A stretch of 52,951 nucleotides of DNA, from assembly GCA_006226595.1 (NCBI GenBank), contig SBGP01000112.1:1-52951 (forward strand), in the 5' to 3' direction. Origin of the DNA: Deltaproteobacteria bacterium (lineage in GTDB: Bacteria > Myxococcota_A > UBA796 > GCA-2862545). Below the pieces are notes generated by a model. It ran no database searches and was not told the DNA's origin. It saw nothing but the letters and a program-made list of their open reading frames with translations. Position numbers and translations under genes: made by a program. Positions 41,755-50,741 of the stretch are shown here, piece after piece (within the stretch, counting starts at the first letter, position 1; each line of letters starts with the position of its first letter).

Positions 41755-43506
41755 ATGATCTGGCTGCTCGCCCTGCTCGCGCACGCCGCCCCCGGGTGGA
41801 CGCCCACGTCCGCGAAGGCCGCCGAGGCCTACAACGACGCGGTCGACCTCTTGAACCAGGCCGCGCCCGAGAAGGCCGAGAAGCTGCTCAAGAAGGCGAT
41901 GAAGACCGAGAGCAGCGGCATGATCCGCCAGATCCATGCCGCATCGGTCCTGCGTCAGAACCGCGCCGATGAGGCCATCGCGCTGTACGCAGAGCTCGCC
42001 GAGGAGTACCCCGACCAGCCGGAGGTGTGGGCCGGCTACTCCGAGGCCCTGTTCGTCGGCGAGGAGTTCGACGGCGCACGCGAAGCCGCCCTGCGCGGAA
42101 TCGATCTCGCCCCCGCCGACTTCAACTCCCAGCAGGCGGCACTTCAGGCCGACCTGCGCTTCGGAGACTACGACGCGTCGCGCGAGCGGCTCGCCGAGTA
42201 CGCCAAGGTCGACGGTAGCGGCATGTCGAGCTGTTTGTGGCTGCGGTGGGCCCTCGAGACGGACGACGAAGGCGTCGCCCGCCAACACCTCGACGGCTGC
42301 CGAACGGCCGACCCCAATGCCGCGCGGGTCGTCGAGACCGCGATGGCCGCCCAGGGCTGGGACTGGAGCGAGGCCGGCAACCAGGCGCGGGCCATGGGCG
42401 CAGACCGATACGCCGACCTCGCCCGCATCATGGACCTCGTGTCCCAGGGTCGGTTCGACGAGGCCCTGGTGGCCGCCAACGCCGCGATCGAGGCCTATGG
42501 CGACGACCCGGGCTTCCGCCTGCTCCGCGGGCTGACGCTGATCGAGATCGGCGAGGACGACGCGGGGCTCGCCGACCTCGAGTCCGTGTTCCTCTCAGAG
42601 GACTGGGTCGACGCCGAGCGCGGCGGCACGGTGACCGGCATCGTCACCGCGAAGTCCAAGGCCGCCTGGGACCGCAACGTGGTCACCGCCGTCGCCCTCG
42701 CCCTCGGCATCTACGAGGCACGGGGCCAGTCCGAGCAGGCCGACGAGCTGCTCGCCCGAACCAAGGCGCGCGTCGGCGATGCCTCGACCCTGGAGGTCGC
42801 CCGCACCGAGCTCGCCCTGCTCCGCGGCGAGAAGGACGCCTGGCGCCATGCGGTCGCGGTGGTCGACCAGATCGACGTCAATGGCCAGAACCGGCTCGGC
42901 GAGCTGATGTTCAACCACGCGAACCCGCCCGCGGCGCTCGTCACCTGGGCCGCCACCCAGGCCCCCGAGTCCGCCCTGCGCAACGCGATGGCCGGCGCGA
43001 CGAACCGCGGCGAGGACGCCGCTTGCCTGACCCTGGCCGAGGCCGTGGTGTCGCGCTTCGAGGGCAGCGGGAAGGTCGATGCCATCGGCTACAGCTGCGC
43101 CCTGCGCACCGGAGACCTGAAGCGGGCGGGCACCTGGCAGGCCCGGGCGCTGAAGTCGAAGGCCGCCACCTCGGTGCAGGTCCAGAACCACGCCGTCCTG
43201 CTCATCCAGGCCGAAGACCACGCCGGTGCCAAGGCCGCGCTCGACGCAGGAAGCAGCGTGCTCGACGACGCCATCGAGAACGACCTGCGCGCGTTCGTGC
43301 TCACCGCCCTCGGAGAGCTCGACGGCCTCGGAGCCCTCGCCGCCAAGCCCGGGGTGAAGGCCGCCACCCGCTACAACGCCGGCGTCGCCCTGTACCAGGC
43401 GGGCAAGGTCGACGAGGCGCGCCCGCTCGTCGAGAGCGCCTGTCCCGAGCTCGAGGGCGAGAACAAGGCCTTCTGCGAGGAAGCGCTTCGCGCGATGCAG
43501 CGCTGA
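41755..43506 (+). CDS. Secreted TPR-like repeat protein, 583 aa
   Basis: A short signal (MIWLLALLAHA) leads to a long Ala/Glu-rich helical protein with TPR-like pairs throughout (KAAEAYNDAVDLLNQAAPEK, NRADEAIALYAELAEEYPDQ, QGRFDEALVAANAAIEAYGD, VALYQAGKVDEARPL). TPR proteins bind other proteins. Its place directly after the FKBP gene (2-base gap) suggests it acts with that isomerase, perhaps as a scaffold for periplasmic assembly, but this is inference. No enzyme motif is visible. Eight Cys are scattered and could form disulfides. Confidence 0.75.
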   Translation: MIWLLALLAHAAPGWTPTSAKAAEAYNDAVDLLNQAAPEKAEKLLKKAMKTESSGMIRQIHAASVLRQNRADEAIALYAELAEEYPDQPEVWAGYSEALFVGEEFDGAREAALRGIDLAPADFNSQQAALQADLRFGDYDASRERLAEYAKVDGSGMSSCLWLRWALETDDEGVARQHLDGCRTADPNAARVVETAMAAQGWDWSEAGNQARAMGADRYADLARIMDLVSQGRFDEALVAANAAIEAYGDDPGFRLLRGLTLIEIGEDDAGLADLESVFLSEDWVDAERGGTVTGIVTAKSKAAWDRNVVTAVALALGIYEARGQSEQADELLARTKARVGDASTLEVARTELALLRGEKDAWRHAVAVVDQIDVNGQNRLGELMFNHANPPAALVTWAATQAPESALRNAMAGATNRGEDAACLTLAEAVVSRFEGSGKVDAIGYSCALRTGDLKRAGTWQARALKSKAATSVQVQNHAVLLIQAEDHAGAKAALDAGSSVLDDAIENDLRAFVLTALGELDGLGALAAKPGVKAATRYNAGVALYQAGKVDEARPLVESACPELEGENKAFCEEALRAMQR

Positions 43507-43513
43507 GCCTCGC

Positions 43514-44131
43514 CTACAGCCGGAACACCGCGGTGAGCCGTCCGTAGGCACGTGCGCCGAGCGCGTCCCACGCCGCGAACACGCCGAGGGTGGTCGCGTC
43601 GACCTGGAAGTTCGCCCGCAGCCCGAGCGGCAGTCCCGACTGCTTGGTGCCCTCGTCGAGGGACCACGTGGTGTTCGGCTCGAACTGTGCCCCCACCGCA
43701 AAGCCGGGCACTGCGCGGTACAGGAGCATGCTGCGCTGGTCGAGGTGAATCCGCGCATCGGCGGACCACTCGACCTGGGCGCGGTGCTCGAGCAGGAAAG
43801 GCAGCGGCGGCAGCTCGACCACCGCGTGCACCCGCCCGACGCCGAGCGGCTGGCGCTCCCAGCCGTCGTAGCCCGCGCCGAGCAACCCGAGGACGTGCAA
43901 GGCGCCCACTTCACCGACGAGTCCGACATCCCCGTGCAGGCGACCGACGCCGAGCCCCGGTGTCGCGAAGTCCACGCCGTCCTGCCAGGTCACCCCGGTG
44001 AGCAGGAACGCGCCTGGCGACACCACGGTGCTGACCGCGCCGGTGAGGTGCACCCCCTCGGGGTCGAGGTCGACGCGACCGAAGGGTGCGAAGTCCGACG
44101 CCGCCGCCAGCGAGAGGAAGAGCGCGAGCAT
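43514..44131 (-). CDS. Outer-membrane-like beta-barrel protein, 205 aa
   Basis: The ATG at 44131 gives a signal peptide (MLALFLSLAAA) and a mature part of strand-like segments (HLTGAVSTVVSPGAFLLTGV, VGRLHGDVGLVGEVGALHVL, LGLRANFQVDATTLGVFAAW) ending in TAVFRL. Size and pattern suggest a small outer-membrane barrel. Its start overlaps the stop of the two-haem cytochrome gene by one base (TGATG), so the two are co-translated. No family is recognised. An in-frame start 51 bases upstream would add an Arg/Pro-rich extension and is unlikely. Confidence 0.7.
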   Translation of the reverse strand: MLALFLSLAAASDFAPFGRVDLDPEGVHLTGAVSTVVSPGAFLLTGVTWQDGVDFATPGLGVGRLHGDVGLVGEVGALHVLGLLGAGYDGWERQPLGVGRVHAVVELPPLPFLLEHRAQVEWSADARIHLDQRSMLLYRAVPGFAVGAQFEPNTTWSLDEGTKQSGLPLGLRANFQVDATTLGVFAAWDALGARAYGRLTAVFRL

Positions 44132-46683
44132 CAGCGGTACCACTCGCTCAGGTCGGCGTAGAGGCCGGGCGTCTGTGGGCACGCCGCGAGTCCCTGGTCG
44201 GCGGGCACCGCGTAGGTCTCGGGACAGGCGTCGCCGTCGCGTCCAGGCAGGTCCCCCGGGCAGTCGTCAAGGGCGAGCAGGAACGCGACGAGCGCGGTCA
44301 CGTCGGGGCCGCCAGGGCGGTCGTCCACGTAGAACGCGTGCCCCTCGCCGCTCACGCCGAGGTCGACCATCGACACGTGTGACGGCTGGTCGTCGGGCTG
44401 GTACACGCTGGTGCCGAGCACCGCGACCACGTCCTCGGCATTCTTCGCGATCACACGCGCCCGCTCGCTCTCGAGCACCAGCGCTTGCAGCGACAAGGCC
44501 GCATCCGGCCGAAGTCCTGGCGTCGGGTTCGCCTCGTGGGCGGCGAGGATCTGCCCCATGCCGTGCACGACCTCCGGGCCGTCGACCGCCGCGAGATGGG
44601 CCGCGAGATCGGTGCCCACCGGCCGGGTGACCGCGACCCCCACCCCGCCGTCGTGCAGGTACGGCGCGGAAGCCCACACGTGCCGCAGCGGCGCGGTGCG
44701 GTAGCCGATGGTCTGCACCCGCGCGAGGTTGCCGATCGGTGTCGCCTTCGCCGCGGGCAGGCCCGTCTGCGGGTCATAGGGCGCCGACGCGAAACGCCGG
44801 ATCTTGCGCGTCGTCGTCGCCCGCTCCTCCTGGGTACCGATGGTCTCGGGCTGTCCGCGCATCGGCTCGCGCCAGCCCGTGGTCGACGGCACCCGCGGCG
44901 CGCCGAACAGCTGCTCGTCGTCGTCGGAGAGACGAATCACCCGGTTGTCGGTGAAGAAGGGCCCGGTGTGGCAGTCCGCGCAGCCCTCGGCCTCGAAGAC
45001 CTCACGGCCACGCGCCACGAGGCCGGCGCTGGCCGCGAGCAGCGCGGTCTCGTTCGCCGGCGGGTCGAGCCAGTCCATCATCACGTTCAGCGAGTGAGCC
45101 ACCATCTCGTCGGGCTGGAGGCCGATGTCGCGCGCGAGCTCCGCCATGCCGAGCGCCGCGTCCTCTTCGGGGGGCAGGGCCAGGCGATAGCCGAGCAGGG
45201 CCAGGCTTCCGCGCCGCATCTCCCCTGCCCGCCCATAGTCGCCGTACTCGCGGACGATGCCGCGCGCTTCGGCGCGGGCGAGCAGGGCGGGGTCGTCGAG
45301 CATCGTGCCCGCACCTGGCACGAGCACCACGCCGTCGGGGCCGAGCATGCCGGGGATGCCGTCGCTGTGCCCCAGGATGTCGGCCTTGAGCGCCGCCCGG
45401 GCCTCGTCGTCGACCGGCGCCTTGGCGAGCATCAGGTCGGCGAAGTCGTCGCAGGGCACTGCACCCACGTGCTGGAACGATGCCTCGCCGGGCACCTTGG
45501 TGCGTCCGCCGCGGTCGGCGCACAGCCCGATGAGTCCGGTGAAGTCCAGGGCTCCGGACCACACGGTGTTGTTGCGGTCGACCGGGTCGAAGATCGCGCC
45601 GTTCACGTTCGCGGGCCACAGATGCCGCGTGTACAGCGGAGGCAGCTGCATCGTGTTGAACGCGGCGTCCGAGTTCACGTCGGCGTAGCCACGCGGCTGC
45701 AGCAGCATGCCGCGAAGCACCTCGCGGGTCGCGCCGTCCACGTCCTCGCGGAAGTAGCCAGGCACGCGGCCCCGGTCCTCGACGTGCTTCTTCTGGGGGT
45801 CGGTGTAGGAGCCAGCGAGCCACGCCATGAACGCGGTCGCGTCGGCGCCCTTGTGCGGCGCCTCGGAGCCGATGTCGCCGCCGAGCACGAGCGCGCCCAT
45901 GAGCGGGTTCGCGGACAGCCCGAACAGCCAGCCGAAGTGCAGGTCCTGGTTGCCCACCCCCCAGGCGTCCTCGGGTCGGTAGGGCGAGCCCGGGGTGAGC
46001 TGCCCCCGCACGGAGGAGTCGAGGTCGACGACGCCATCGTTGTCGACGTCCAGCGAGTAGTGGCACGCCGCACACGTCAGCCGAAGCCGGAAGCGCCCCT
46101 CGGGAGCGCCGGGTCCAGCTCCCCACGCGCTGGGCTCGAACAACTGCGCGCCCTCGTCCTCGGTGGGTACGGGATGCAGGCCGATGGGCAGGAACGCGCC
46201 CGCCTCGACGTCGAGCCCCGTGTGCACCTCCTCGGGCACGGGCAGATCGTAGAGCGTGGTGCCGGGAGGAAAGCGGAACACGAGGTTCGAGGTGCGACCA
46301 GCCCCGTTGCCTTCGAACAGGTTGCCGCGCACCCCGTCGAGGTCGTCGACCGCCTGTACGTAGACGTCGAGCACCGCCAGCGGCTCGCGACAGTCCGGTC
46401 CCGCGTCACAGGGCACGTCCACGGTGCCCCCGAGCACCCCCATCACGTCGGTGACCGAGCGCTCGCCTCCATAGGAGCCCTCGCGAAAGAACTTCTCGCC
46501 CCAGCCAAGCACGGTCTCGTACTGCGCCTCGCTGACTGGAATGCCGCCCACCGCGCGATGCGGGGGACATGCCGGCGCGGAGAGCACGTCGAAGCCCTGC
46601 CAGTCGACGGTCGCGGTGGTCGCACACGCCGCCAGCCACAGCGGCAGCGCGAGCACCCCTCGTTCATGACCCAAGCGTAGCAT
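44131..46683 (-). CDS. Two-haem c-type cytochrome lipoprotein, cytochrome c peroxidase-like
   Basis: This 850-residue lipoprotein (signal LALPLWLAAC) contains two c-type haem motifs, CAACH (204-208) and CADCH (568-572), about 360 residues apart. The C-terminal half resembles di-haem cytochrome c peroxidase/MauG-like proteins: GREVFEAEGCADCHTGPFFT, then VQTIGYRTAPLRHVWASAPY and LHDGGVGV. The large part between the haems includes DLHFGWLFGLSANPLMGALV and may be a separate domain. It probably moves electrons or reduces peroxide at the outer membrane or in the periplasm. The barrel-like partner encoded next (43514-44131) may anchor or wire it, as in some outer-membrane redox pairs, but this is inference. 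Confidence 0.82.
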   Translation of the reverse strand: MLRLGHERGVLALPLWLAACATTATVDWQGFDVLSAPACPPHRAVGGIPVSEAQYETVLGWGEKFFREGSYGGERSVTDVMGVLGGTVDVPCDAGPDCREPLAVLDVYVQAVDDLDGVRGNLFEGNGAGRTSNLVFRFPPGTTLYDLPVPEEVHTGLDVEAGAFLPIGLHPVPTEDEGAQLFEPSAWGAGPGAPEGRFRLRLTCAACHYSLDVDNDGVVDLDSSVRGQLTPGSPYRPEDAWGVGNQDLHFGWLFGLSANPLMGALVLGGDIGSEAPHKGADATAFMAWLAGSYTDPQKKHVEDRGRVPGYFREDVDGATREVLRGMLLQPRGYADVNSDAAFNTMQLPPLYTRHLWPANVNGAIFDPVDRNNTVWSGALDFTGLIGLCADRGGRTKVPGEASFQHVGAVPCDDFADLMLAKAPVDDEARAALKADILGHSDGIPGMLGPDGVVLVPGAGTMLDDPALLARAEARGIVREYGDYGRAGEMRRGSLALLGYRLALPPEEDAALGMAELARDIGLQPDEMVAHSLNVMMDWLDPPANETALLAASAGLVARGREVFEAEGCADCHTGPFFTDNRVIRLSDDDEQLFGAPRVPSTTGWREPMRGQPETIGTQEERATTTRKIRRFASAPYDPQTGLPAAKATPIGNLARVQTIGYRTAPLRHVWASAPYLHDGGVGVAVTRPVGTDLAAHLAAVDGPEVVHGMGQILAAHEANPTPGLRPDAALSLQALVLESERARVIAKNAEDVVAVLGTSVYQPDDQPSHVSMVDLGVSGEGHAFYVDDRPGGPDVTALVAFLLALDDCPGDLPGRDGDACPETYAVPADQGLAACPQTPGLYADLSEWYR

Positions 46684-46718
46684 GGTCTGACGGTAGGCGG
46701 CCCCGCGTTCCGGCGCAA
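46684..46718 (-). promoter_or_regulatory. -35/-10-like promoter with leaderless geometry
   Basis: On the minus strand TTGCGC (46718-46713) is followed by a 17-base spacer and TACCGT (46695-46690), then exactly 6 bases to the ATG at 46683. There is no Shine-Dalgarno. Confidence 0.5.
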
Positions 46719-46728
46719 GCCCGCACTG

Positions 46729-47316
46729 CTACTCGACGGCGGGCTCCGGTCGCCGCAGGACCCACCACAGGCCGAGGGCCACCACAGCGGCAGCCGCGAC
46801 CCAGCCGCTGTGGGCAAGCACCCACTGCAGCGCGTGCAGCGCGGGCTCGCCGAAGTAGAAGCCGAGCAGCACCATGCCGGGGACCATGACGATACCGCCG
46901 AGCACGTCCCAGAGCAGGAACTGGCCGAACGGCACGCCGAGCGCGCCCGCAGCGAGGAACACCGGGGTCCGGAAGCCGACGAGGAAGCGCCCGATGAGCA
47001 CGGCGTGCACGCCGCGATTGCGCACGAGGTCCCGCGCCCGGTCGACCTTGGCACCGCCGATGAAGCGACGCACGCCCGGTCGGTCGAGCACCTTGGCCGA
47101 CAGCCCGCGTCCGAGCCCGTAGAACATCACGTCGCGCAGCATCACGCCCGTGAACGCGACGACCATGGACACGAGCAGGTTCGCGTGGCCCTCGGCGGAG
47201 GCCATGCCCGCGACGAGCGCCGGCAGATCCTCGGGCACGGGCACGATGCCGGCTGTCGCGCAGAACAGGAACAGCAGCGGGTAGGAGCCAGCGGTGCGGA
47301 GGACGAATTCGACCAT
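46729..47316 (-). CDS. DedA family inner-membrane protein
   Basis: This 195-residue membrane protein has the DedA pattern: an N-terminal re-entrant block (TAGIVPVPEDLPALVAGMAS), a membrane segment, GRFLVGFRTPVFLAAGALGV with the conserved Arg and Gly, and WDVLGGIVMVPGMVLLGFYF with a final helix. DedA proteins support membrane lipid (undecaprenyl-phosphate or phospholipid) translocation and proton balance. The gene is monocistronic with a close -10-like box. It is related at superfamily level to the TVP38-type protein at 6404-7093. Confidence 0.88.
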   Translation of the reverse strand: MVEFVLRTAGSYPLLFLFCATAGIVPVPEDLPALVAGMASAEGHANLLVSMVVAFTGVMLRDVMFYGLGRGLSAKVLDRPGVRRFIGGAKVDRARDLVRNRGVHAVLIGRFLVGFRTPVFLAAGALGVPFGQFLLWDVLGGIVMVPGMVLLGFYFGEPALHALQWVLAHSGWVAAAAVVALGLWWVLRRPEPAVE

Positions 47317-47328
47317 GTCCGCACCCTA
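47317..47328 (-). promoter_or_regulatory. -10-like TAGGGT, leaderless geometry
   Basis: On the minus strand TAGGGT (47328-47323) lies exactly 6 bases before the ATG at 47316, with no Shine-Dalgarno. The gap to the upstream gene is 46 bases. Confidence 0.5.
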
Positions 47329-47362
47329 CCGCGTTCGGCGATCCGCGGGGGCTAACGCGCGA

Positions 47363-47782
47363 TTACGCGGACGGGTCCCAGGCCTCTTCGGCCAGGTCGT
47401 TGAGCTCGACGGTGTTGCCGTCCGGGTCGCGGACGAACAGGGCCTGGCCGCCGAAGGGAAAGCGCATGCGCCCCGAGAGCGAGATGCCCGCCGCGTCGAG
47501 GACGCGCGCAGCGTGGTCCACGTCCGCCACGGACAGCGCGAGGTGTGTGTATCCGGGGTGCTTCTCGGGCACGTCCATGAGCACGTTGGTCGTGCACTCG
47601 GGGTGCGCGTTGATGACGAGGTTGATCTCGATGCCGGCAGGATGGCGCAGGATCGCGACGGGCTCGGGACCGATGGGCCCCGCGAGCAGCTCGAAGCCCA
47701 GGGTGGCGTAGAACGCGACGCTGCGCTCCATGTCGTGCACGCGCACGCCGACGTGCGAGAAGCGCTGAATGCCGATGTCCAC
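47363..47782 (-). CDS. VOC/glyoxalase superfamily protein
   Basis: This 139-residue metal-dependent protein has the paired beta-alpha-beta-beta-beta modules of the vicinal oxygen chelate fold. Likely metal ligands are His in FSHVGVRVHD, Glu in GIEINLVINA, His in GYTHLALSV and Glu in NTVELND. That set matches glyoxalase I or related lyases and dioxygenases. The substrate cannot be fixed from the sequence. The GTG start at 47782 is preceded by AGGAGGT. It lies 8 bases after the stop of the TraB/Tiki-like gene and is the last of a minus-strand three-gene operon. Confidence 0.85.
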   Translation of the reverse strand: MDIGIQRFSHVGVRVHDMERSVAFYATLGFELLAGPIGPEPVAILRHPAGIEINLVINAHPECTTNVLMDVPEKHPGYTHLALSVADVDHAARVLDAAGISLSGRMRFPFGGQALFVRDPDGNTVELNDLAEEAWDPSA

Positions 47783-47790
47783 GTGACCTC

Positions 47791-48960
47791 CTAGCGTCGA
47801 AACACGGTGCCCCAGCTCCACAACAGGCGCTCGGACCACTCCCCGGGCACGTAGCCCCGTTCCTCGAGCGATGCGCCCACCCCGGGCAGGTGCGCAGCCC
47901 CCCACGGCGCGATGATGTGGGCGAACTCGGGCTCCGCGGCCTCGATGGCGGCGAGCAACGCGTCGTTCCGCGCGAGGAGCACGTCCTCGTACAGCGGCCG
48001 GTACAGGGTCTCCGGGTCCGCGGTCGCGTACTTCGCGCTGTAGGACAGCCACGCGGCGACCGGGTCGTCTGAGCCCCAGATCGCGAAGCTCATGCGCAGC
48101 ATCTCCAGCGTCTCCTCGGAGAACTGCGCCACGTCGACATCGGCGTTGCGCACCACGAAGCCGTCGCCCTCGATTTCGTGCTGCTGCTCGAGACCGAGCC
48201 TTCCGGCCATGCGCGCGTAGCCCACGCCGCCGCGCCCGAGGCGGTCCTCGTCGTCGGTCACGCCCTCGGTGAGGACCACGGTGTTCGGCTGGGCCCCGAA
48301 GCTCGCGTACAGGTCCTCGTAGGCCCGCGCCTCGCCGATGTGCATCATGCCCTGCAGGGTCACAGTCGTGTCCGGGCGGGTGAAGGTGCGCGCGCGCACG
48401 ACGAAGCCCTCGGTGGTGATGCCGGCATAGCCACCGGTCGCGTACGACACGCTCCACGCTGCGCTTCCCGCGAGGTAGCCCGCCACGCCACTCGGAATCG
48501 CCACCCCGAGAGCGAGCAGCAGGCCCGCGGTGCGCAGCGGGGAGAAACCCGCGCGCTCGGCCACGAAGGCCTCGTCGATGGCGAAGCCCTGGCTGTGCGG
48601 CAGGCGACGCACGAGCAGTGCCGAGAGCGCCACCGCCACGCAGAGGAGCAGCCCGGGAACCAGGATGTAGCCCCGGTGGATGAGCATCAGCAGCCCGAAG
48701 GGCATCGCGCCGAGGCCGACGTAGGCCTGTGCGACCCACAGCGGCAGTACCACCCGCATCGGTACCTTCGGCGTGAGCACCGCCGCGACCAACCCCAGGT
48801 TCACCGCCGCGAACGCGAGGATCGCAAACGGCGTCGCGAGGTACTGGGCCGCGCGCCAGCCGGTGACCGCCCACAGCGCCCCGGTCAGCGTGAATGCGAT
48901 GGCGTGGGCCCCGACGGCGGCGACCACGCCCGTGCCCAGGACGGCGAGCAGGCGGTTCAT
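47791..48960 (-). CDS. Membrane protein with C-terminal TraB/Tiki-like domain
   Basis: This 389-residue protein has four or five N-terminal membrane segments (about 5-170). A soluble C-terminal domain of about 200 residues resembles TraB/GumN/Tiki proteins: MMHIGEARAYEDLYASFG with VVLTEGVTD, and the closing IIAPWGAAHLPGVGASLEER. In that family the two His-containing motifs are part of a metalloprotease active site. The sequence matches the pattern, but activity cannot be judged here. The start overlaps the M61 peptidase stop (ATGA), so two predicted peptidases are coupled in one operon. Its substrates are unknown. Confidence 0.68.
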   Translation of the reverse strand: MNRLLAVLGTGVVAAVGAHAIAFTLTGALWAVTGWRAAQYLATPFAILAFAAVNLGLVAAVLTPKVPMRVVLPLWVAQAYVGLGAMPFGLLMLIHRGYILVPGLLLCVAVALSALLVRRLPHSQGFAIDEAFVAERAGFSPLRTAGLLLALGVAIPSGVAGYLAGSAAWSVSYATGGYAGITTEGFVVRARTFTRPDTTVTLQGMMHIGEARAYEDLYASFGAQPNTVVLTEGVTDDEDRLGRGGVGYARMAGRLGLEQQHEIEGDGFVVRNADVDVAQFSEETLEMLRMSFAIWGSDDPVAAWLSYSAKYATADPETLYRPLYEDVLLARNDALLAAIEAAEPEFAHIIAPWGAAHLPGVGASLEERGYVPGEWSERLLWSWGTVFRR

Positions 48961-50690
48961 TCGGGCGTCTCCAGCCACGCGGCGAGCGCCTTCTTCTGTG
49001 CCCGGGAGGGCTTCTCCACCACCTCGAGCGTGTAGGACTCGGGCTTGACGCCGAGCGCGACCTTGCGCTCCTCGATGCGCCCGCGACGAGTGAAGAGCAC
49101 GGTGACTTCCTGTCCGGCGGCAAAGCGCCCCACGGTGTCGCCGATGTTCGTCACCCTGAGACCGTCCACCGCGAGCAGCTCGTCGCCGACGTTGAGCCCC
49201 GCCGCCCACGCGGGCGAGTCGCGAACCACCCGGCGGACCCGCGACCCGTCCATGTACACGCCGAGCCAGGGCTTCGGCTCGCCGACCTCCGCGAACTGCA
49301 GCCCGTAGAACGCGAGCGCAGGCCCGTAGTCGAGCTCCGCGGTCGAGCCGACCGCATGGTCGAGCCAGGGGCCGAGGTCCTCGCCCGCCACCTCGCTGAC
49401 GAGCGCGGTGAACTCGGCATCGGTGAAGCCGCGGTCGCCGGCGAAGCGCTCGAACGCCAGCCGCATCACGTCGTCGAGCGAGCGCTCGCTGTCGGTCCGG
49501 CGGCGGATCTCGGCGTCGAGCAACCAGCCGACCACCTGGCCCTTGCTGTAGTAGCTGATCGAGGTGTTGCCGGTGTTCTCGTCCGACTGGTAGTGCTTGA
49601 TCCACGCATCGAAGCTGGCTTCGCGCAGGCTGCGCACGTTGCGTCCCGGTGTGCGCTGCACGTACGAAATCTCGCCGGACAGGCCCTCGAGCAGGGAATC
49701 CTGGTCACGGAGCCCCGCGCGGTGGAGCAACAGGTCGCCGTAGTAGCTGGTCAGCCCCTCGGCGACCCACAGGCTCGGGCTGTACACCTCGTGCTCGTAG
49801 TCGAACGGGCCGTACGCCACGGGCCGCAGGCGCTTGATGTTCCAGGTGTGGAAGAACTCGTGGCTGGCCATGCCAAGCCAAGCCTCGTAGACCTGAAACG
49901 CGTCCGGGGGGGTCATCATCAGCGTCGACGCGCCGTGCTCGAGCCCCCCTGAACCGCCGATACCGAGCGCCAGGAACAGGTACCGGTCGTAGGGGAGCTC
50001 GCCCCAGAACGCGCGCTGGACCTCGACGACGCGCGCGAGGTCCGCGGCGACCTCCTCCGGCGCGAACGGGGGATCGAAGCCATAGCTCACGAAAGCGTGC
50101 GGCCGCCCCGCGACCTCGAAGCGCTGAACGTCGGCTTCGCCCAGCACCAGCGGGGAGTCGAGCAGCTCGTCCAGGTCGGCGGCGGAGCGCTGCGCGCCCT
50201 CCCCGTCCAGGGCGGTGTGCACGCTCCATCGCTCCGGCACCTCGAGCGACAGCTCCCACGGACCCTGGTGCGCGTCCTCCCACAGGAACAGGCTCGCACC
50301 GTTGAGCACGGCCACGTGCTCGTCGACGAACGAGGTCTGGACCTCGCTCTCGCGGGCGTACACCTGGTACTTCACGGTCACGGGGCCGTCGTGTTCGATG
50401 CGCCAGCGGTTCTTGGCCACCTTGCGCACCGCCACCGGCTCCCCGGCGGCCGTGGCCTGGAGCGCCTCGACGTGCTTCGCGTAGTCGCGGATCTTGTACG
50501 AGCCCGGCGTCCAGCTCGCCATCACCAGCTCGTGGCCCCCCTCCGAAGCGGGGTAGCTCGCGGTGACGTCGACCAGGTGTCGCGCAGCATCCTCGAAGGA
50601 CAGGGTGACCCGAACGGGCTCGGCTTGGGCGAGAAGAGATAGGAACAGGAGCATGGCGACGACGTATGCCCCTGCGTGCCTCACGGCCAT
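48957..50690 (-). CDS. M61 family aminopeptidase with C-terminal PDZ domain
   Basis: This 577-residue secreted enzyme resembles glycyl aminopeptidase (M61). After a signal-like segment (AMLLFLSLLAQA) comes a beta-rich N-terminal domain. The catalytic domain has HEFFHTWN (His277, Glu278, His281) and the downstream ligand Glu311 in VAEGLTSYYGD. A C-terminal PDZ domain follows (about 480-560; KPWLGVYMDGSRVRRVVRDS, DELLAVDGLRV). It probably trims peptides in the periplasm. The start is uncertain: the ATG at 50690 keeps a basic N-region, while the ATG at 50654 starts directly at the hydrophobic segment. It heads a three-gene operon with the TraB/Tiki-like and VOC genes and diverges from the M50-like gene. 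Confidence 0.88.
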   Translation of the reverse strand: MAVRHAGAYVVAMLLFLSLLAQAEPVRVTLSFEDAARHLVDVTASYPASEGGHELVMASWTPGSYKIRDYAKHVEALQATAAGEPVAVRKVAKNRWRIEHDGPVTVKYQVYARESEVQTSFVDEHVAVLNGASLFLWEDAHQGPWELSLEVPERWSVHTALDGEGAQRSAADLDELLDSPLVLGEADVQRFEVAGRPHAFVSYGFDPPFAPEEVAADLARVVEVQRAFWGELPYDRYLFLALGIGGSGGLEHGASTLMMTPPDAFQVYEAWLGMASHEFFHTWNIKRLRPVAYGPFDYEHEVYSPSLWVAEGLTSYYGDLLLHRAGLRDQDSLLEGLSGEISYVQRTPGRNVRSLREASFDAWIKHYQSDENTGNTSISYYSKGQVVGWLLDAEIRRRTDSERSLDDVMRLAFERFAGDRGFTDAEFTALVSEVAGEDLGPWLDHAVGSTAELDYGPALAFYGLQFAEVGEPKPWLGVYMDGSRVRRVVRDSPAWAAGLNVGDELLAVDGLRVTNIGDTVGRFAAGQEVTVLFTRRGRIEERKVALGVKPESYTLEVVEKPSRAQKKALAAWLETPE

Positions 50691-50741
50691 CTCGGGCTTG
50701 GCATCTCGGTCCTCTGCGTTTAGTTCTGCACTGGGAGGTCG

